Assembly (NCBI GenBank): GCA_029962745.1
Contig: CM057165.1
Location: forward strand, 25,217,882 to 25,281,881
Origin: Echinometra lucunter
Taxonomy: Eukaryota; Echinodermata; Echinoidea; Camarodonta; Echinometridae
Direction: 5' to 3'
Length of the DNA stretch: 64,000 nucleotides
Part shown: one piece after another, positions 1 to 12,093 of the stretch
Layout: every line of letters starts with the position of its first letter
Numbering within the stretch: the stretch's first letter is position 1
Notes under the pieces: generated by a model
What the model was told of the DNA's origin: nothing
The model's database searches: none
What the model saw: the letters and a program-made list of their open reading frames with translations, nothing else
Position numbers and translations under genes: made by a program

Positions 1-5
1 TAGAG

Positions 6-60
<55 letters not shown>

Positions 61-62
61 AG

Positions 63-117
<55 letters not shown>

Positions 118-119
118 AG

Positions 120-177
<58 letters not shown>
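1..177. repeat. (TAG)n trinucleotide microsatellite
   Basis: An almost pure TAG repeat from the window edge, broken by two AGAGG interruptions about 60 bases apart. The regular spacing suggests the microsatellite itself was duplicated in blocks. It probably continues beyond the window. Confidence 0.95.
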
Positions 178-178
<1 letters not shown>

Positions 179-239
179 TTAGAATAAAGTTTCAGGCAGT
201 TCATCAGATCATTTATCATGTACTTAGAGAGGTGCCTTT

Positions 240-300
<61 letters not shown>

Positions 301-303
301 CTT
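240..303. repeat. (CT)n microsatellite
   Basis: A run of CT dinucleotides. ORFs that cross it are low-complexity artefacts. The stretch 304-673 holds no gene I can see. Confidence 0.9.
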
Positions 304-673
304 GACTCAGCAGCATGTTTACAAATTTTCTCTCTTTTCTTTTGTTTTCTACCTGCAGGTTGTCTAAGAAGTTCAGTTACAAGGCTTGTAGAGTATCCAG
401 CTGCTTGAGGACTGATGAATTGCACCCATCCCCAAGCCCTTTGTATAAAAAACTTCATTTGTGCATCTTGCTTAAAAGATGTACACCAAAATTCAAATTT
501 GAGACTATTTAATTTCAGGACAGGCAAATAAAATGTATAGATCTATAAATTTCAGTTGAACCATGGACCAAAACACTTTTAACAACTATTTTTTTTAAAA
601 AATAGGGAACACAATTATTGTAGGCCTAATTAGAAGTTGTGCTTTCAAAATTACTGTAATTAACATTTCAAAG

Positions 674-1162
674 TTAAAGTGATTACACAGTGGGTTTTTT
701 TTTTTTTTGATATATGATCGAGAATAGAATTCTAAGAAAAATTACATTAAAAATATGATGATTTTCAATCGAAATCAATGCATTTTGGCTAATTTTCTCA
801 TAAAAAGTCAAGAGCTGACCAAAAATTGGAGTATGAGGTATGACGTAAAAGTGGGTACCCAGCTTCACGCATTACAGTTGTGCTGCCTGCTAGACTGTGC
901 AATTTGTATTATACCTTGCGTGCATTTTGCTAGAAGTGCACGACAAGGTACCCAGTTTGACGTCATTTTGACGTAAAAGTGGGTACCCAGTTGAAACTGG
1001 GTCACAGCCGAGGGGTCAAAAATATCCTGAAATCTTACCACATTTGCGGGTTTCCTTGGCAAAACGACTTTTAAAAAAACTTTAGGCAGATGATTTTCTG
1101 CTAATAAAATCATGTTCTTTTAAATGAGCTAACATTGTTTCAGCATTGGGTACCCCCTTTAA
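674..1162 (+). repeat. Dispersed repeat, copy 1 (TTAAAG...CTTTAA ends)
   Basis: This block shares its whole layout with 62477-62884: a TTAAAGTGATTACA start, a poly-T run, TATGATCGAGAATAGAATTC, a middle part rich in GGTACCC, and an end reading CAGCATTGGGTACCCCCTTT then AA. Both copies begin with TTAA and end with TTAA, and the ends are loosely inverted (TTAAAG at each). This suggests a non-autonomous DNA transposon. The interior of this copy carries GTGGGTACCCAG twice and GGTACCCAG once more, together with TGACGT motifs. Confidence 0.7.
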
Positions 1163-1224
1163 GGGATTGGAATGGTAATCATGTAATTGGCTTAGGTTGA
1201 TTGTCCAGGGGTAGACACTGAGGG

Positions 1225-1780
1225 TGTGGAGGGGGGGGGGGGTGATTGTTCAGAGGGTAGTTCTGGAGCAAGTGCAGTCAATTATTAGGGATGGGTTGCT
1301 TCACACTGCTACCTTAATTTACAAAACTACCTATGCAGGTATGTGGGGAAGCAGTTGGCTAAATTGTTTCTGAAAATTGTAAAAACTTATGTTTTCTGCA
1401 GATGAGCACTCCACAGAGTGTATTTGGTGCTGTATACATGTAAGTTACATTTATAATCAGTATTATCATTATTCTTTTGTACAATTATTATGACTATTAT
1501 CATTATTATTGTTATTATGAAGTTACATTGATAGACTATATGGATTCACTCTGCAAGAATGTTTATATAGTAGGCCTATTATAAGTATTCCCACAAGAGC
1601 TTTCTGCCTCCAGAAATGTTTGCTGATCTCTTGCTGCATTGAAATTAGATTTACACTTTTTTGCTAATAAAATAATTTTCTTCTCTCTATATTCTTATTG
1701 TCTTTCAATTTCTCTTAACCTTGAGTGAAATCTAATGTTGATGTTGCTTTTGTCAGTGTTGTTGATGATGATGAGGATGA
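1225..1780. other. Gene-free interval
   Basis: AT-rich sequence with a short poly-G run near 1230 and several TTATTATTA tracts. There is one TAGGCCTA at 1571. No coding potential or structured repeat was recognised. Confidence 0.6.
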
Positions 1781-1993
1781 TGATGCTGGCACAAGATCAT
1801 ATGAAGTTGCTTTGTAATTGAGGTTGATTGCAGCCATATGGAGGGGGGGGGGGGGGGGGCACTGTCCGAAAACTCACTGAATAGCGAAAGAAAGATAGTG
1901 TTGATGATGATGATGATGATGATGATGATGACGAGGTTGAGGATGATAATTCCGGCCAAAGATCATATGAAGTTGCTTTGTAATTGAGGTGTG

Positions 1994-2028
<35 letters not shown>

Positions 2029-2350
2029 CTCTGTTCAAAAATTCACTGACTAGCAAAAGAAAGAAGAAAAGACGATGATGATGAGGTTGAAGATGATGCA
2101 TGATGCAGGCATAAGATCATATGAAGTTGTTTTGTGACAGAGGTGTGATTGTAGCCATATGGTGGGGGGGGGGGGGGAAGGGGCTGTCCAAAAATTCAGG
2201 GACTAGCAAAAGAAAGAAAAAAAAGCATTGTTGACGATAATGCAGGCACAAAATCATGAAGTTACTTTGTAATTGAGGTATGATTGCAGTGCATACAGGA
2301 CGGAGGGGGGGGGTACTGTCCTAAAATTCACTGGCTAGCGAGTAAAAAAA
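1781..2350. repeat. Tandem repeat of about 150-170 bp units with poly-G cores
   Basis: Four successive units share the order GCACAAGATCATATGAAGTT, then TTTGTAATTGAGG, a long poly-G run (up to about 30 G), CTGTCCAAAAATTCACTG, a CTAGCAAAAGAAAGA stretch, and usually a GATGATGAT tract. Units begin near 1790, 1957, 2105 and 2247. Divergence rises in the later units. This is a local satellite lying 1.4 kb upstream of PSMD5. Confidence 0.8.
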
Positions 2351-3335
2351 ATGCTCCTCAGCATTTTTTCTTTGGGGGCATACACCTTAATGGGTTTGCA
2401 GAAATGATAAAAAAAATCCTTGGATCAAATTCTTTAGGGGGATACATTTATTATATGTCTATGATGATCCCCTCCCCAAAATGTCAACGAGCAAAAATTA
2501 ACGTTAAACTTTGCTGAGAAGAGAAAGAGCTCACAGCTTTAAGTATAGGGGGTGGTGGGGGGCTTACGCTAGAAATTTGGTTTGACTAGGTGTGCTTTGT
2601 TCCAGAATGTGGGGGACATACCCTATTGTGTCAACCCACTCTTAAAATATTAGGGACGCATACCGCGCCATGCCCCTCCCCCCCCCCCCCCTCCCCCACA
2701 TTGATGCCCATGATTGTAGCAGCCATATGTGAGAGGAATTTATCTGTTTGGTGGAGGGGGCCAGGAGACATGCATGTTACTGTTTACAGGATACGTTTAC
2801 ATAATTTGAAATATGAAACAAAGTTAATCTACAAAAGAATAATACAGTAGCCTATAAGCTCTTATGTTAGGGAAATGGAGGTGATCCACTATTAAAAAAA
2901 AGCAATGCTTGTAGAGTGTGGATTCCTCAAATAATAATATTGTAAACACAGCTTTTGTTGAATTTAGTCTGCAAGTGATCAACACAAAATAAAGTCAAAA
3001 TCAGAAATGCATGTCTTACTGACAGCATCGGCATCAGATAAATAGAAGTGGGTGTAAGCTATTGGGGTAAAATGATTGATATGAGAGAGGAAATTAGGGA
3101 AATTCTCACGAGTCTGGGTGACGGTACTGTAAATGAATGAATGAATAATTCAGTGCGCATGCGTTATTATGTTAATAAGTCACAAAAATCTAATACATAT
3201 TCATAAATATTCATGAAAATGTGATACGCGCTGCGCGCAAGCCAAAACAAGCCTGATTTTCGCTGATACTCGGAAAAATAGTCTGCGCCATAGGTTTATA
3301 AAATTTTGTACATAAAACGCGGGATCAATTTGACC
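2351..3335. other. Gene-free upstream region of PSMD5
   Basis: Contains poly-G and poly-C runs (about 2550 and 2675) and ordinary AT-rich DNA. No exon with acceptable splice borders was recognised. ORFs here are short and of low complexity. Confidence 0.5.
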
Positions 3336-3377
3336 CTCCATACCCCCCCTCCATGGGGGGGGGGGGGTATGGAGGTA
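3336..3377. repeat. Small inverted repeat, CCTCCATACCCCCC arms
   Basis: CCTCCATACCCCCC is followed within a few bases by its reverse complement GGGGGGTATGGAGG. The loop is CTCCATGG-like. It would form a G/C-rich hairpin about 330 bp upstream of the PSMD5 start codon. Confidence 0.75.
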
Positions 3378-3525
3378 TACTTAATAGTATTTGATCATTA
3401 GTTACTTAATTGAAGTTGTTTGCCTTATGAAGTTCATGATTTGTAAATAGTATATATATGCTTTCTGTGTTATCTTTATATCTTACTTGTTTGTTATTCT
3501 TCCATGCCCCCTGGCGGGGCCGTTC

Positions 3526-3569
3526 AAGAATAAAATTCATTGTCATTGTCATTGTCAAATTCATTGTCA
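3526..3569 (+). mobile_element. 3' tail of a non-LTR element, AATAAAATTCATTGTC repeat
   Basis: AATAAAATTCATTGTCATTG is followed by further ATTGTC units. A polyadenylation-like signal followed by a short tandem repeat is the usual 3' end of a CR1/L2-type LINE or its SINE partner. Only the tail is recognisable. A poly-C run follows at 3601-3630. Confidence 0.45.
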
Positions 3570-3707
3570 TGGCTGGACGGATGCAGAAGCGGAGTTTCAC
3601 CCCCCTGCCCCCCCCCCCCCCCCCCCCCTAAAAAAAAGGCCCTCTCTAGCTTGGTACATGGACATGTTCAGTGGCTTCTTGTAATTCTCGGGTAAACAAA
3701 CAAAATC

Positions 3708-6700
3708 ATGGCGGCCCGCATAAATACGCTTCTACAAAATCTGAACAATGGAGCTGATCTCCTTTCTACCCTTCAGGGGATCAAAATGGTTCTTCAGACC
3801 ACCCATCCTTCAGAGCTCAAAGAATTGCTGAAGAATGTGTCATTTGATCCTGTATTTTCATGCCTGAATTCCACGAACAGGTATGAACAGTGATTATGAC
3901 TTGCAGTTTCAGCTGCTGTAACTGGCGCAAGCATGGCAAGCGAAGTTCTGCCCCCGAAGCTTCGGGTAGGAAGGACTTTGTGCTACCGCTGGAAATGCAT
4001 GCTGCAAGTTAGCGTTGTAATGTTGTATGATTATTTTCAACCATGAGGCTTCAGTAGATCTCCGCTGTGTGCTTCGTGCAATCCAGAACTGAAGCTAGCA
4101 ATCTAAGTTTTGCATGCATAGGCCTAATATTAAGGCCTAACTGTTAACTTACATGTAAAGTTTGCAAAAATTTATTGCTAAGTTAAATGCTAACAGTTGG
4201 CTTTAGTTAGGGTGTCTGCAGCAGATTTCAGTTTGGCAAACCCAGAGCATAACGTAAATATTGACTGCTAATTTCAGTCTATATCTTCAATCTGCGCTAG
4301 CGCTAGTAGCACTAGCTGCGAATCAATTGCGAAGAAGCCGTGCGAGAATTACAGTGAGTGCTGGTGCCTTGGTGGTGAATTTGTCATAAAATAGAGCATT
4401 TCTGGAAAAATACATGAAGACAGCACAGGACAGACTTATTAACGGGTTTCTGACACTTGATTTACTATTTGTGAGTGATTTTATGTGGTAGAATTGGATT
4501 TAAGTCATCCGGTGCGAAAGCGCACTAGCGCCTTGGAAATATGCACATGGATACGAAAGTGGGTAATCCTGGGTTTTAGGGGTATAATTTATAAATTATT
4601 TGCACTTACATTTGACTGCTAACTTCAGCACACCGCTTCAGACTGTCATGTATGGATTATGGTTAGGATTATGGTTAGGATTGGGATTAGTATTAAGATT
4701 AGAGTTAGGGTCAGGGTAAGGATTAGGGTTAGGGTTAGGGTAAGGGTTAGGGTTGGGTTTAGGTCAGGGTTAGGGTACACAACTATCCTGGAGGCTCCTG
4801 GAGAGGTGTGCTGAAGTTAGCAGTCAAATGTAAGTGCAAATAATTTATACCCCTAAAACCCAGGATTACCCGAAAGTGTGTATCACTGAAGTTGGCATTC
4901 CGGGGTCTTAACTTATTTGCACTTGATTGCTAACTTCAGCACACCTCTTCACCAACACAGACTTTCGTGCATGGATGATGGTTTAGGATTGGGATTAGGA
5001 TTAGGGTTATGGTACATAACATTGATGACAGGAGTGCTGAAGTTTGCGATCGAATTTAAGTGCAAATGATTTATACCCCTAAAAGCCAGGATTACCGGGA
5101 TTTTTGGAAGTTTAATAAAACTAACATTTGTCATTCTCCCCCATGGCATGTAGCTCAGCCTTAGCCTCACTTTAAGTTTTACTTGGCGTACTTCTAATAG
5201 ACTGAATCAGTGAATGAAATGAAGCTTTATACATTTGACTACCATTAACAGTAAATGGGCCATATTGATAAAACTAGCAAAGGCCTAGCAAATGCCTTTT
5301 CTAACCTTTTGCTTCCACCTTCAGATATTCAAAATAAGTAACTGCTAGAAAGATTAAACAGAAGCTTGTTTCCCTGAGAGCAGTCTCATAACCCTAAACT
5401 GATACTTTGACTTTGTTATTACTTTGCAGGAGTGAGCTTGAGTTGAGCAGAGATATTTTAACAACACTTCTAGACAATGTTGCAGTAGAGGTATTGCTAG
5501 CCCAGTTCAGAGATGAGCTATGTATGGGACTAGGGCATCCACAAGAAGATATTAGGGTTCTCTGTCTCAAGCAGGTAAGATAAAGGAGTTGGTCAGTCAG
5601 AACATTCGACGTATTTATTGAAATTTTGCCTATAGCACTGTTTCAAATTAATTCTTTTATTTCAATTCATTGTTGTATTGCCAATATATAGACCGTACAG
5701 ATATTTGTTTTGGTTACATGCCCAGAACTTTTGGCATGGTGATTAATAAGATCCCTTAAATGAAAATCAAAAATATTTATTTTCTTCATAACATGACTCT
5801 GTAGCAATTGTCAGACTCACTTTTCTTGTGATGCATCCTTATTTTGAAGCAAAATTGAACTTAGATATTGCTGAGTATTTTAAAAGAATGTTTGTGTCTC
5901 CCCAAAATGTAATTACTGGTAGCTAAATTTTTCACACTCACCAAGGCCATTGAGGTTATTGCAAGACATCAAAACCAGATTATTGAAAGCATATTCTAGT
6001 GAATAATCATTTACAGAGCAACCCACATAAAAAATTCAATACAGTCAGATGCAACAACCTTCTTAGTTGTGAGATTAATGAATATGCTTGAATTTGATTG
6101 ATTATGAATAGATAAAGAGAGCAGGTGATGAGCCGTCAGGGTTGGATATTCTCCTCAAAGACCTGGACCTCCTCGCATTAATCATCTCAAAAGTTGGAGA
6201 TGATAGCCTTGCTGTAGCTAAGATTGCCATGGCAGTGCTGCAGGTGGCAGGGTCAGATGTCAAAGGTCAGGGATTACTCTTTGGAGGTCAGCATCTTGAG
6301 TGCTTGAAGAGCATTGCAGGGAAGAATGAGACAGTGCGATATAGAGTTTTTGAGGTGAGGAACTGAAGGTTATGCAAAAAGTGTCTAAATTTTGCTAGTA
6401 TTGCATATATTTGACAAGTCATGCCTGTTTATTGTGTTTTTTCGTGATTCTGCTTATTAACTTCTATTTTGCTAAGTTAGTTTTGTTTCTACTTTCTAGT
6501 CATGTGAAATATGTTACTTATTGAACAAATAGATGCGGGATGGTCCAATGGTCTTTCGGATGGTGACGTTAAAGGTCAGTCCCAGACGCAAATAATCATA
6601 TTTGATTGATACACGTCTGTCAAAACCCAATTCGAGAGAGAGAGAGGGATGGTCCGAGAGAGAGATATGTACATGTATCATAAGGATTATACGTCTTGTA

Positions 6701-8920
6701 AAAAAAAAAAACTGCTATGTGGTCTAACCAGTTTCATAGCTCAGTGTTTAACCCAATACAATCTTTAACTGCAGCCCTCAACCTAACCTGTAACCCAGTA
6801 TTTTATTATTGTTGTTGTTATAATTATTTTTATCATTTATCCTTTTCCTGGAGTAGATTGTAGTCAACATTGCTGCTTCATCACCATCAGCTCTTGACTG
6901 TGCAGTATCCTCTGGCTTTCTTCAAGATCTTGTCTCGGATATCAACACAGATGACATCCTCATCCAACTCAATGCCATCGAGATGCTCGCCAACTTGGTG
7001 GTATCCCAGTATGCCCTAAACTTCCTTGAAGAGCAAGGTATCATGGGAAGGCTGGAGAATCTCTTGATTGGAGCCCAGGCCGACCCTTCCCAGGATTTTC
7101 TCATGGCCCCTATCATCAAGTTCTTTGGCACCGTGGCACACTTTGACCCTCACGAGGTCACTGAGAAACACGGTTCCTTCCTCGGGATTACCTTTGACCT
7201 GTTAACCTCCAGTGATCCAGCCCTTGTGTGTATTGCTGTGGAAACAGTAGGATTTGTTGGACGTACAGTAGAAGGAAAGCAGACCCTTGATAAACAAGGT
7301 ATCTGGTGTTAACTGATCTTTGAATGGTCACATGCAGTGGAAACCTAATATAAAGAGATCTGATTTAAATTCCTGATATAACAAGGTAATATTCTGGTCC
7401 CAGCTCTTGATATTTCATTGGTTTTTTTTTTACCCTGATCTAACAAGATTCCTGCTATAACAAGGTAATCTTGATGGTACCAAGGACCTCGTTATACCAA
7501 GTTTTCACTGTACAAACAACAATAACAAGCTTCTTCATGCTTCAACTGGTTTAAATGTGATAGAAAGACATTTTTAACAGCCATAATAGCATGGCACCAA
7601 TTGTTTCATGCAATTAGGGCTGAAAGAATGTAGCATTGAAGTATAAATTTTGAGAATCACTTTTTGTATCATATCACAAAACTATTTTTCCAAGCTTTCA
7701 TTCACAAAATGATATAGTATAATCATGGAAAATGCTTGAAATGTATGTGATTCTGATCTCATTTTTCTGCCTCTCTGCTCCCTTGAGAAAATCTTGTGAC
7801 CATGTTGATACATATTTGCCATTTCTTCCAGGACAGCCAATGACTGATGCTCTACAACAGATTGGAAGGTTAATGGTTCAACCACCAACTGAAACAAGAA
7901 CAAGAGCCTTAGCAGCCACCCAAGATCTATTCACTCTACAAGTATGTATGACTTTCATAACCACTATAAAAAAAAGAAGATCTTGGCTTGCTGCACAAAC
8001 ATTTTCCACAGTTTGTCTGTTTTGTTGTGCTATTTGTTTGACATGAATTTATTTTATATGTTGATACATTGGTATGAAATAACAGAATACAAGATTTTAG
8101 AATGACTTGAAAATCTAAGGCTGAACTTATATATCTAGGGTGATAAACTATGTGTATAATACGGCAGTTTGTAATTACTGCATTATACAAATGACTCTGA
8201 TATGACTAATTTGTGTTCATGTGTGCATCTGTTTGGTGGGTATGTTACTTTTTTAACAGCTAAAATCATGCTGGTGCATGCATCTTGATGCTCATGTTCT
8301 AAAAGCATACAAAGATCACTTGTATCACAAATTACTTTTATCTCCACTTGTGCTAATTATAATTACAAACTAGCTTATTGAACCATCGTACCTGCTTCAG
8401 AAGTTCAGTTAACATGCAGTTCTTGCCCCTTCAGTCATTTATGTTCTTTGAAAAACCTTATGTAGAAGTCATTCTGTATAATGTCTGATATGTGGCACTT
8501 TTCTTTTTTTGATAACCACAGGAAGAGCATCAGACAGATGACCTACTCAGCATGCAGGAGAGATGGTTCTCCCACCTGGCCACCAAACCCTTGGACCTTC
8601 TCCTCTCTCTGTGCAAACAGCCCTTTACCGAGATCCGCTGCAATGCTCTCCTGATCTTGCGTGCCCTTGTGAGCCAACCGTGGGCTGGACACATCCTCAA
8701 CCAGGAAGCAGGCTTTCTGGAGTATCTCCTGGACAGGAGTACTGAACCCGACAAGGAGGGTAAAGAGACCAAGTACAAGGTGGTGAAGGCATTGGCTGAA
8801 GCATCATCAACAGGAGATGTCTTTGGAAGACCTGCTCTGTTGAGATTGAAGGAGTATGTGAGGGATGGGCCATTCTATGTCAGGGTGCAGTCAGAAGTAG
8901 CCATGGAAAGTGGATCATGA
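3708..8920 (+). CDS. PSMD5: 26S proteasome non-ATPase regulatory subunit 5 (S5b)
   Basis: Six coding exons: 3708-3880, 5430-5574, 6112-6354, 6857-7298, 7832-7941 and 8522-8920. All introns are GT-AG and the frame is kept at each junction (phases 2, 0, 0, 1, 0). The spliced product is 503 aa, matching the roughly 504 aa of vertebrate PSMD5. The N-terminus (MAARINTLLQNLNNGADLLS) and the later helical, leucine-rich segments (for example IRCNALLILRALVSQPWAGH) fit the armadillo/HEAT solenoid of this family. From family knowledge, PSMD5 is a cytosolic/nuclear assembly chaperone that binds the ATPase subunit PSMC2 (Rpt1) with PSMC1 and PSMD2 while the proteasome base is built, and leaves before the 26S particle is complete; yeast Hsm3 is the counterpart. 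The start is the first ATG of exon 1, just after an ACAAACAAAATC leader. Intron 1 carries foldback elements and intron 4 a pogo-like MITE. No break or missing exon was seen. Confidence 0.93.
4553..4872. mobile_element. Foldback element enclosing a degenerate TTAGGG-like array
   Basis: The arms 4553-4634 and 4805-4872 are inverted copies: TTAGGGGTATAA-type sequence then TTTGCACTTACATTTGACTG on the left, and CAGTCAAATGTAAGTGCAAA on the right. The left arm holds an extra TTTATAA. The interior (about 4651-4775) is built from variants of GGTTAGGATT and TTAGGG. It lies in PSMD5 intron 1. Confidence 0.8.
4888..5100. mobile_element. Second, shorter copy of the TTAGGG-containing foldback
   Basis: Directly next to the preceding element. 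The left arm carries TATTTGCACTTGATTGCTAA and the right arm GTGCTGAAGTTTGCGATCGA, followed by AAGTGCAAATGATTTATACC. The short interior reads GGATTGGGATTAGGATTAGG. It is more diverged than its neighbour, so the two are probably independent insertions or an old duplication. Confidence 0.7.
6537..6632 (+). mobile_element. SINE fragment (GGATGGTGACGTTAAAGGTC family)
   Basis: CGGATGGTGACGTTAAAGGT, then CAGACG, AATAATCATAT and ACACGTCTGT-AAAACCCAA match the 3' half of the SINE at 47745-47925. Only the 3' part is present here, in PSMD5 intron 3. A GA-rich tract follows. Confidence 0.6.
7335..7510. mobile_element. Pogo/Tigger-like MITE
   Basis: Begins CAGTGGAAACCTAATATAAA and ends CCTCGTTATACCAAGTTTTC then ACTG, giving imperfect inverted ends of the CAGTGNAAACCT type. 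TA follows the right end. The interior repeats CCTGNTATAACAAGGTAAT in inverted context. The CAGTG-AACCTCG-TTAT end is typical of pogo/Tigger elements. Situated in PSMD5 intron 4. Confidence 0.55.
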
Positions 8921-9238
8921 GGGAAGTGCTTATTGCCCAAATCCTCAGAAACTGTCCCTTAAGTTCAACTGTCTTGTCAGTATTGAATTTTTGATGAATT
9001 CTTGTGTGAGAAGGATCCATGTGATGGACCTTTTATGCATTATGAATGTTTCAAGCATGATTTCCTCTCCCCCTTTGAAAAATGGAACAGAGACTTCATT
9101 CTTTCTTGATGCATTATGGTATGGACAATTTTAGTAGTAAAATTGATGAATGCACAATCGTTTAGTCATGCAGCAAATTGATACATGTGTGTGTGTGTGT
9201 TACAAAGAGCATGTACTTGGGTCAGTTTAAAAGCAAAA
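8921..9238 (+). other. PSMD5 3' untranslated region (likely)
   Basis: AT-rich sequence directly after the PSMD5 stop, with no splice or coding signal. Candidate poly(A) signals AATAAA occur further on, near 9642 and 9804, so the UTR may run through the SINE at 9239-9490. Its end cannot be fixed from sequence alone. Confidence 0.4.
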
Positions 9239-9490
9239 TTATAATAATAATGATGATGAAGATACTTATACTGGGCAACATACCCACCCAAAGGGTGCTC
9301 AAGGCACTTACAATGAAATATAAACATTATTATTACCCCAGCAGTGCCAAGTACCCATTTATACACCTGGGTAGAGTGCAGCAAAGGTGGATAAAATGTC
9401 TTGCTGAAGGAGATAAGGAGCCAGGCGTCAGTGGGAATCAAATTCCTGACCCTTTGATCAAGAGTGCTCGCTCTTCCCAACCTTGCCACA
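9239..9490 (-). mobile_element. tRNA-derived SINE, minus orientation
   Basis: Read on the minus strand, it has a tRNA-like head with a B-box-like GGAATTTGATTCCC, a core CCTTCAGCAAGACATTTTAT, and a tail GGTGCTTAC-like segment ending in (ATT)n. The core matches the SINEs at 26260-26398 (CCTTGAGCAAGGCATTTTAT) and 47282-47440 (CTTTGAGCAAGGTATTTTAT). Confidence 0.65.
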
Positions 9491-9659
9491 ACACCTGTAG
9501 ATTACGTTATATTTTTATCTAGATCACTGTGGCATCCATCGAATATTGGTATTTTCTACTGTCCTTTTAAGTAAGGCTCTTACTCTTAATGATTTCTTTT
9601 GTTTCACACTTTGCTGAATAGTGGCATTCCTTGCTATTCACTAATAAATATGGCATCGA

Positions 9660-12093
9660 GTGTCGGGAGAATGATCTCTAGAATTTTCCAGTATTTGTCA
9701 TTTGTCATTTAATAATATTTTATTTTGAAAGGTAGATATTCAAACCTCAAGGACTCCTTTTAGGCAGTTTCTTGAAATGATGTGTGCAAAATGTGTGATT
9801 TCAAATAAAGATCCTGGATCAGTACAGCAGTGCAGTGTAACACAACTTTCTGTAATTCTCTCCCCTTTAGATGTCCTATGAAAAAGTAAACAAAAATATT
9901 TTGATATTGAATATTGATTTTCATTCTGTATGTTGATCATTCTAATATTTTTTTTTTTTAAATGACAAATACCGATATATTCAATGTATAAGCTACTAGC
10001 TGCACATGTTCGAGTTAAGTTAAGTATAAGCGTGTCCCTGTAGCTGTTCAAATTCGCAAATGAAAGATTAATTTACGAAGTAACACAATTCCGTACGGTA
10101 GGCCTACTTCTATTATTTCTTCTTTATTTCAACATGATAGTGCAGCGCGTGCTTTTCCCCCACTTGACATTTTACCATGACAACGCACCTCACGGTTACC
10201 GCAGATGTGCGTTCTGATTTTAATAAACAGTCCTCGCTTTTGTTACCTCGTGTTTGAGAAGGAATTTCACCCCGACTTTACCCCAGACAGTCATCTGGTG
10301 TGACACCGAGTGATGTAGATTTAAACGGGGTACAAGAGAGGTCCACTTCTCTTTAATACAGTGCATTTATAAGAGAAATACTATCCCCCCCCCCCCCCCC
10401 CATGCTAAATTTCTATTTAATTATAAGCAGATTGTAAAACAATCCTGGGACATAGAATGAAATAGACACTGTGTGTGTCAGTTGACAATTCTGAAAGAAA
10501 TGTGAAGTAGAAATTATTTATGAAGTACATGTACTGTAATTTTAATTTGTTCAGCCAAGTAGCATGGTGTGAGAACACACTACGGAACAAGACAGAATCG
10601 TCCTTAGTATTCTTACATGTGTTACATCTCACACAAAATCTGATATCAAAGAATTTTTTCATACCTTCTTCTATGCTTTTGAAAGAATCAAATGCTGCTG
10701 CATTTGAAAAATGTTTAAAATGTGATTGTGATCAGGAGGAGGTTGAAGAATGAGGTTTGTGACAAAGTTTGTGACAAATTCTTCATAAAAGACCTATCCA
10801 TTGGCCCTAGAGCAGATAAATCAATTTATGTTGCAATTGTTTGATGAAGTAAACCAAAAACCTTGACATGATACTCTAGGTTTTCCCATCCATTTTTCAC
10901 TCCTTTCTTCATTAATTCCTTACTTTTTTCATTCACTTTCTGCACAAAATTGAATGAAAAAGTATGAAATTTCATTTTCACCCAGAAATTTTGTGATCTT
11001 GCACATCTCCTGGTCAGTTTTGGCCTGCATAAATTATACAAGCAAATAGATTCAGCCTATACTTTTGAAGAATTTTTTCAAGGTAATTTGTATCTAAACT
11101 ATCCAACAAATTTAAAATGAAACTTTTAGAATTGATTGCATGAAGGCGAAATTGAACACTACATTCTGCAGCAGACCATCAGGTGAGATGAATTTGAATG
11201 AAATATGACGAAAATGTGTGTACCACTGTGGAAATTGATTGAGCGTTGACTTACTTGAAGGAGAAATGACTAAATCCACTTTTGACATTTGCACATTCCT
11301 AGATTCCTGGGACAGAATTGAAGTGAACTTTGATGGAATTATGAAAGAAGTGAAGTGTCAAAATGGACAGGAAATCCTGTACTACTGGGTCTGCCTCTGC
11401 CCAGTGTCTGATAAAACTTACGTTTGCAAGAACTTTCGATGTTATCAGAGTATTAGTCTGATTTTTTGTGCAGTTATGCTCGTAGGAATGGAAGTTAAAC
11501 TTTTTCTAATTGTTAATCCCTTTGGCCATAATTATTTATCCAACTAGCAAAGTAAATACATTGAGATATGTGTTTTTCAGGCCTCTTCTTGATATAATAT
11601 TTGCCTCCATAACTAGTTTTAACTTTCCTGATACCCTTCAATGACTTGTGAGATATCTGATAGTACTTTGTCATGTTGGATATGGAAAAGCAAGTATTAT
11701 CGGCCTATGTTATATACATTATGTATATCTGTGGCATGACAGATGTGCAACAAACAAGTTGCACAATAAAAGGCTTGCCAATATGTCATGAAGCGTATAT
11801 CTGATGTCTCTGGTTTTATCCTTGATTGTTAATCTGAATTTTCTTTGGCAGCATGTGTTTCAGGCCTTTTACTGAATTGAATGGTTCATGAAAATATTGA
11901 ATGTGGCAGCCTGAAGGCTGAATTGCCTTCAGTTATAATACAAAGTCAAACATTGTCAAAACAGTTATTACATATTATGGATAAAGATAACAAAAATATT
12001 TTTGAAAATGATAGTAAGCATGACATAATATGCTGAAAACTCGGTATAAATCATGCTTCTAATATGAGATATCTCTTGTTATAGCAGTGAAAC
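9660..12093. other. Gene-free intergenic interval
   Basis: AT-rich DNA with a poly-C run at 10386-10401 and one TAGGCCTA at 10099. The ORFs present are short and show no family signature. No exon or structured repeat was recognised. Confidence 0.5.

Noticed and set aside
4651..4790. A chromosome end or telomere fusion
   Set aside because: The TTAGGG-like units are degenerate, only about 120 bp, and enclosed by inverted transposon arms inside a gene intron.
9178..9522. ORFs on both strands of about 110 codons
   Set aside because: They cover the tRNA-derived SINE and its flanks; no protein family signature.
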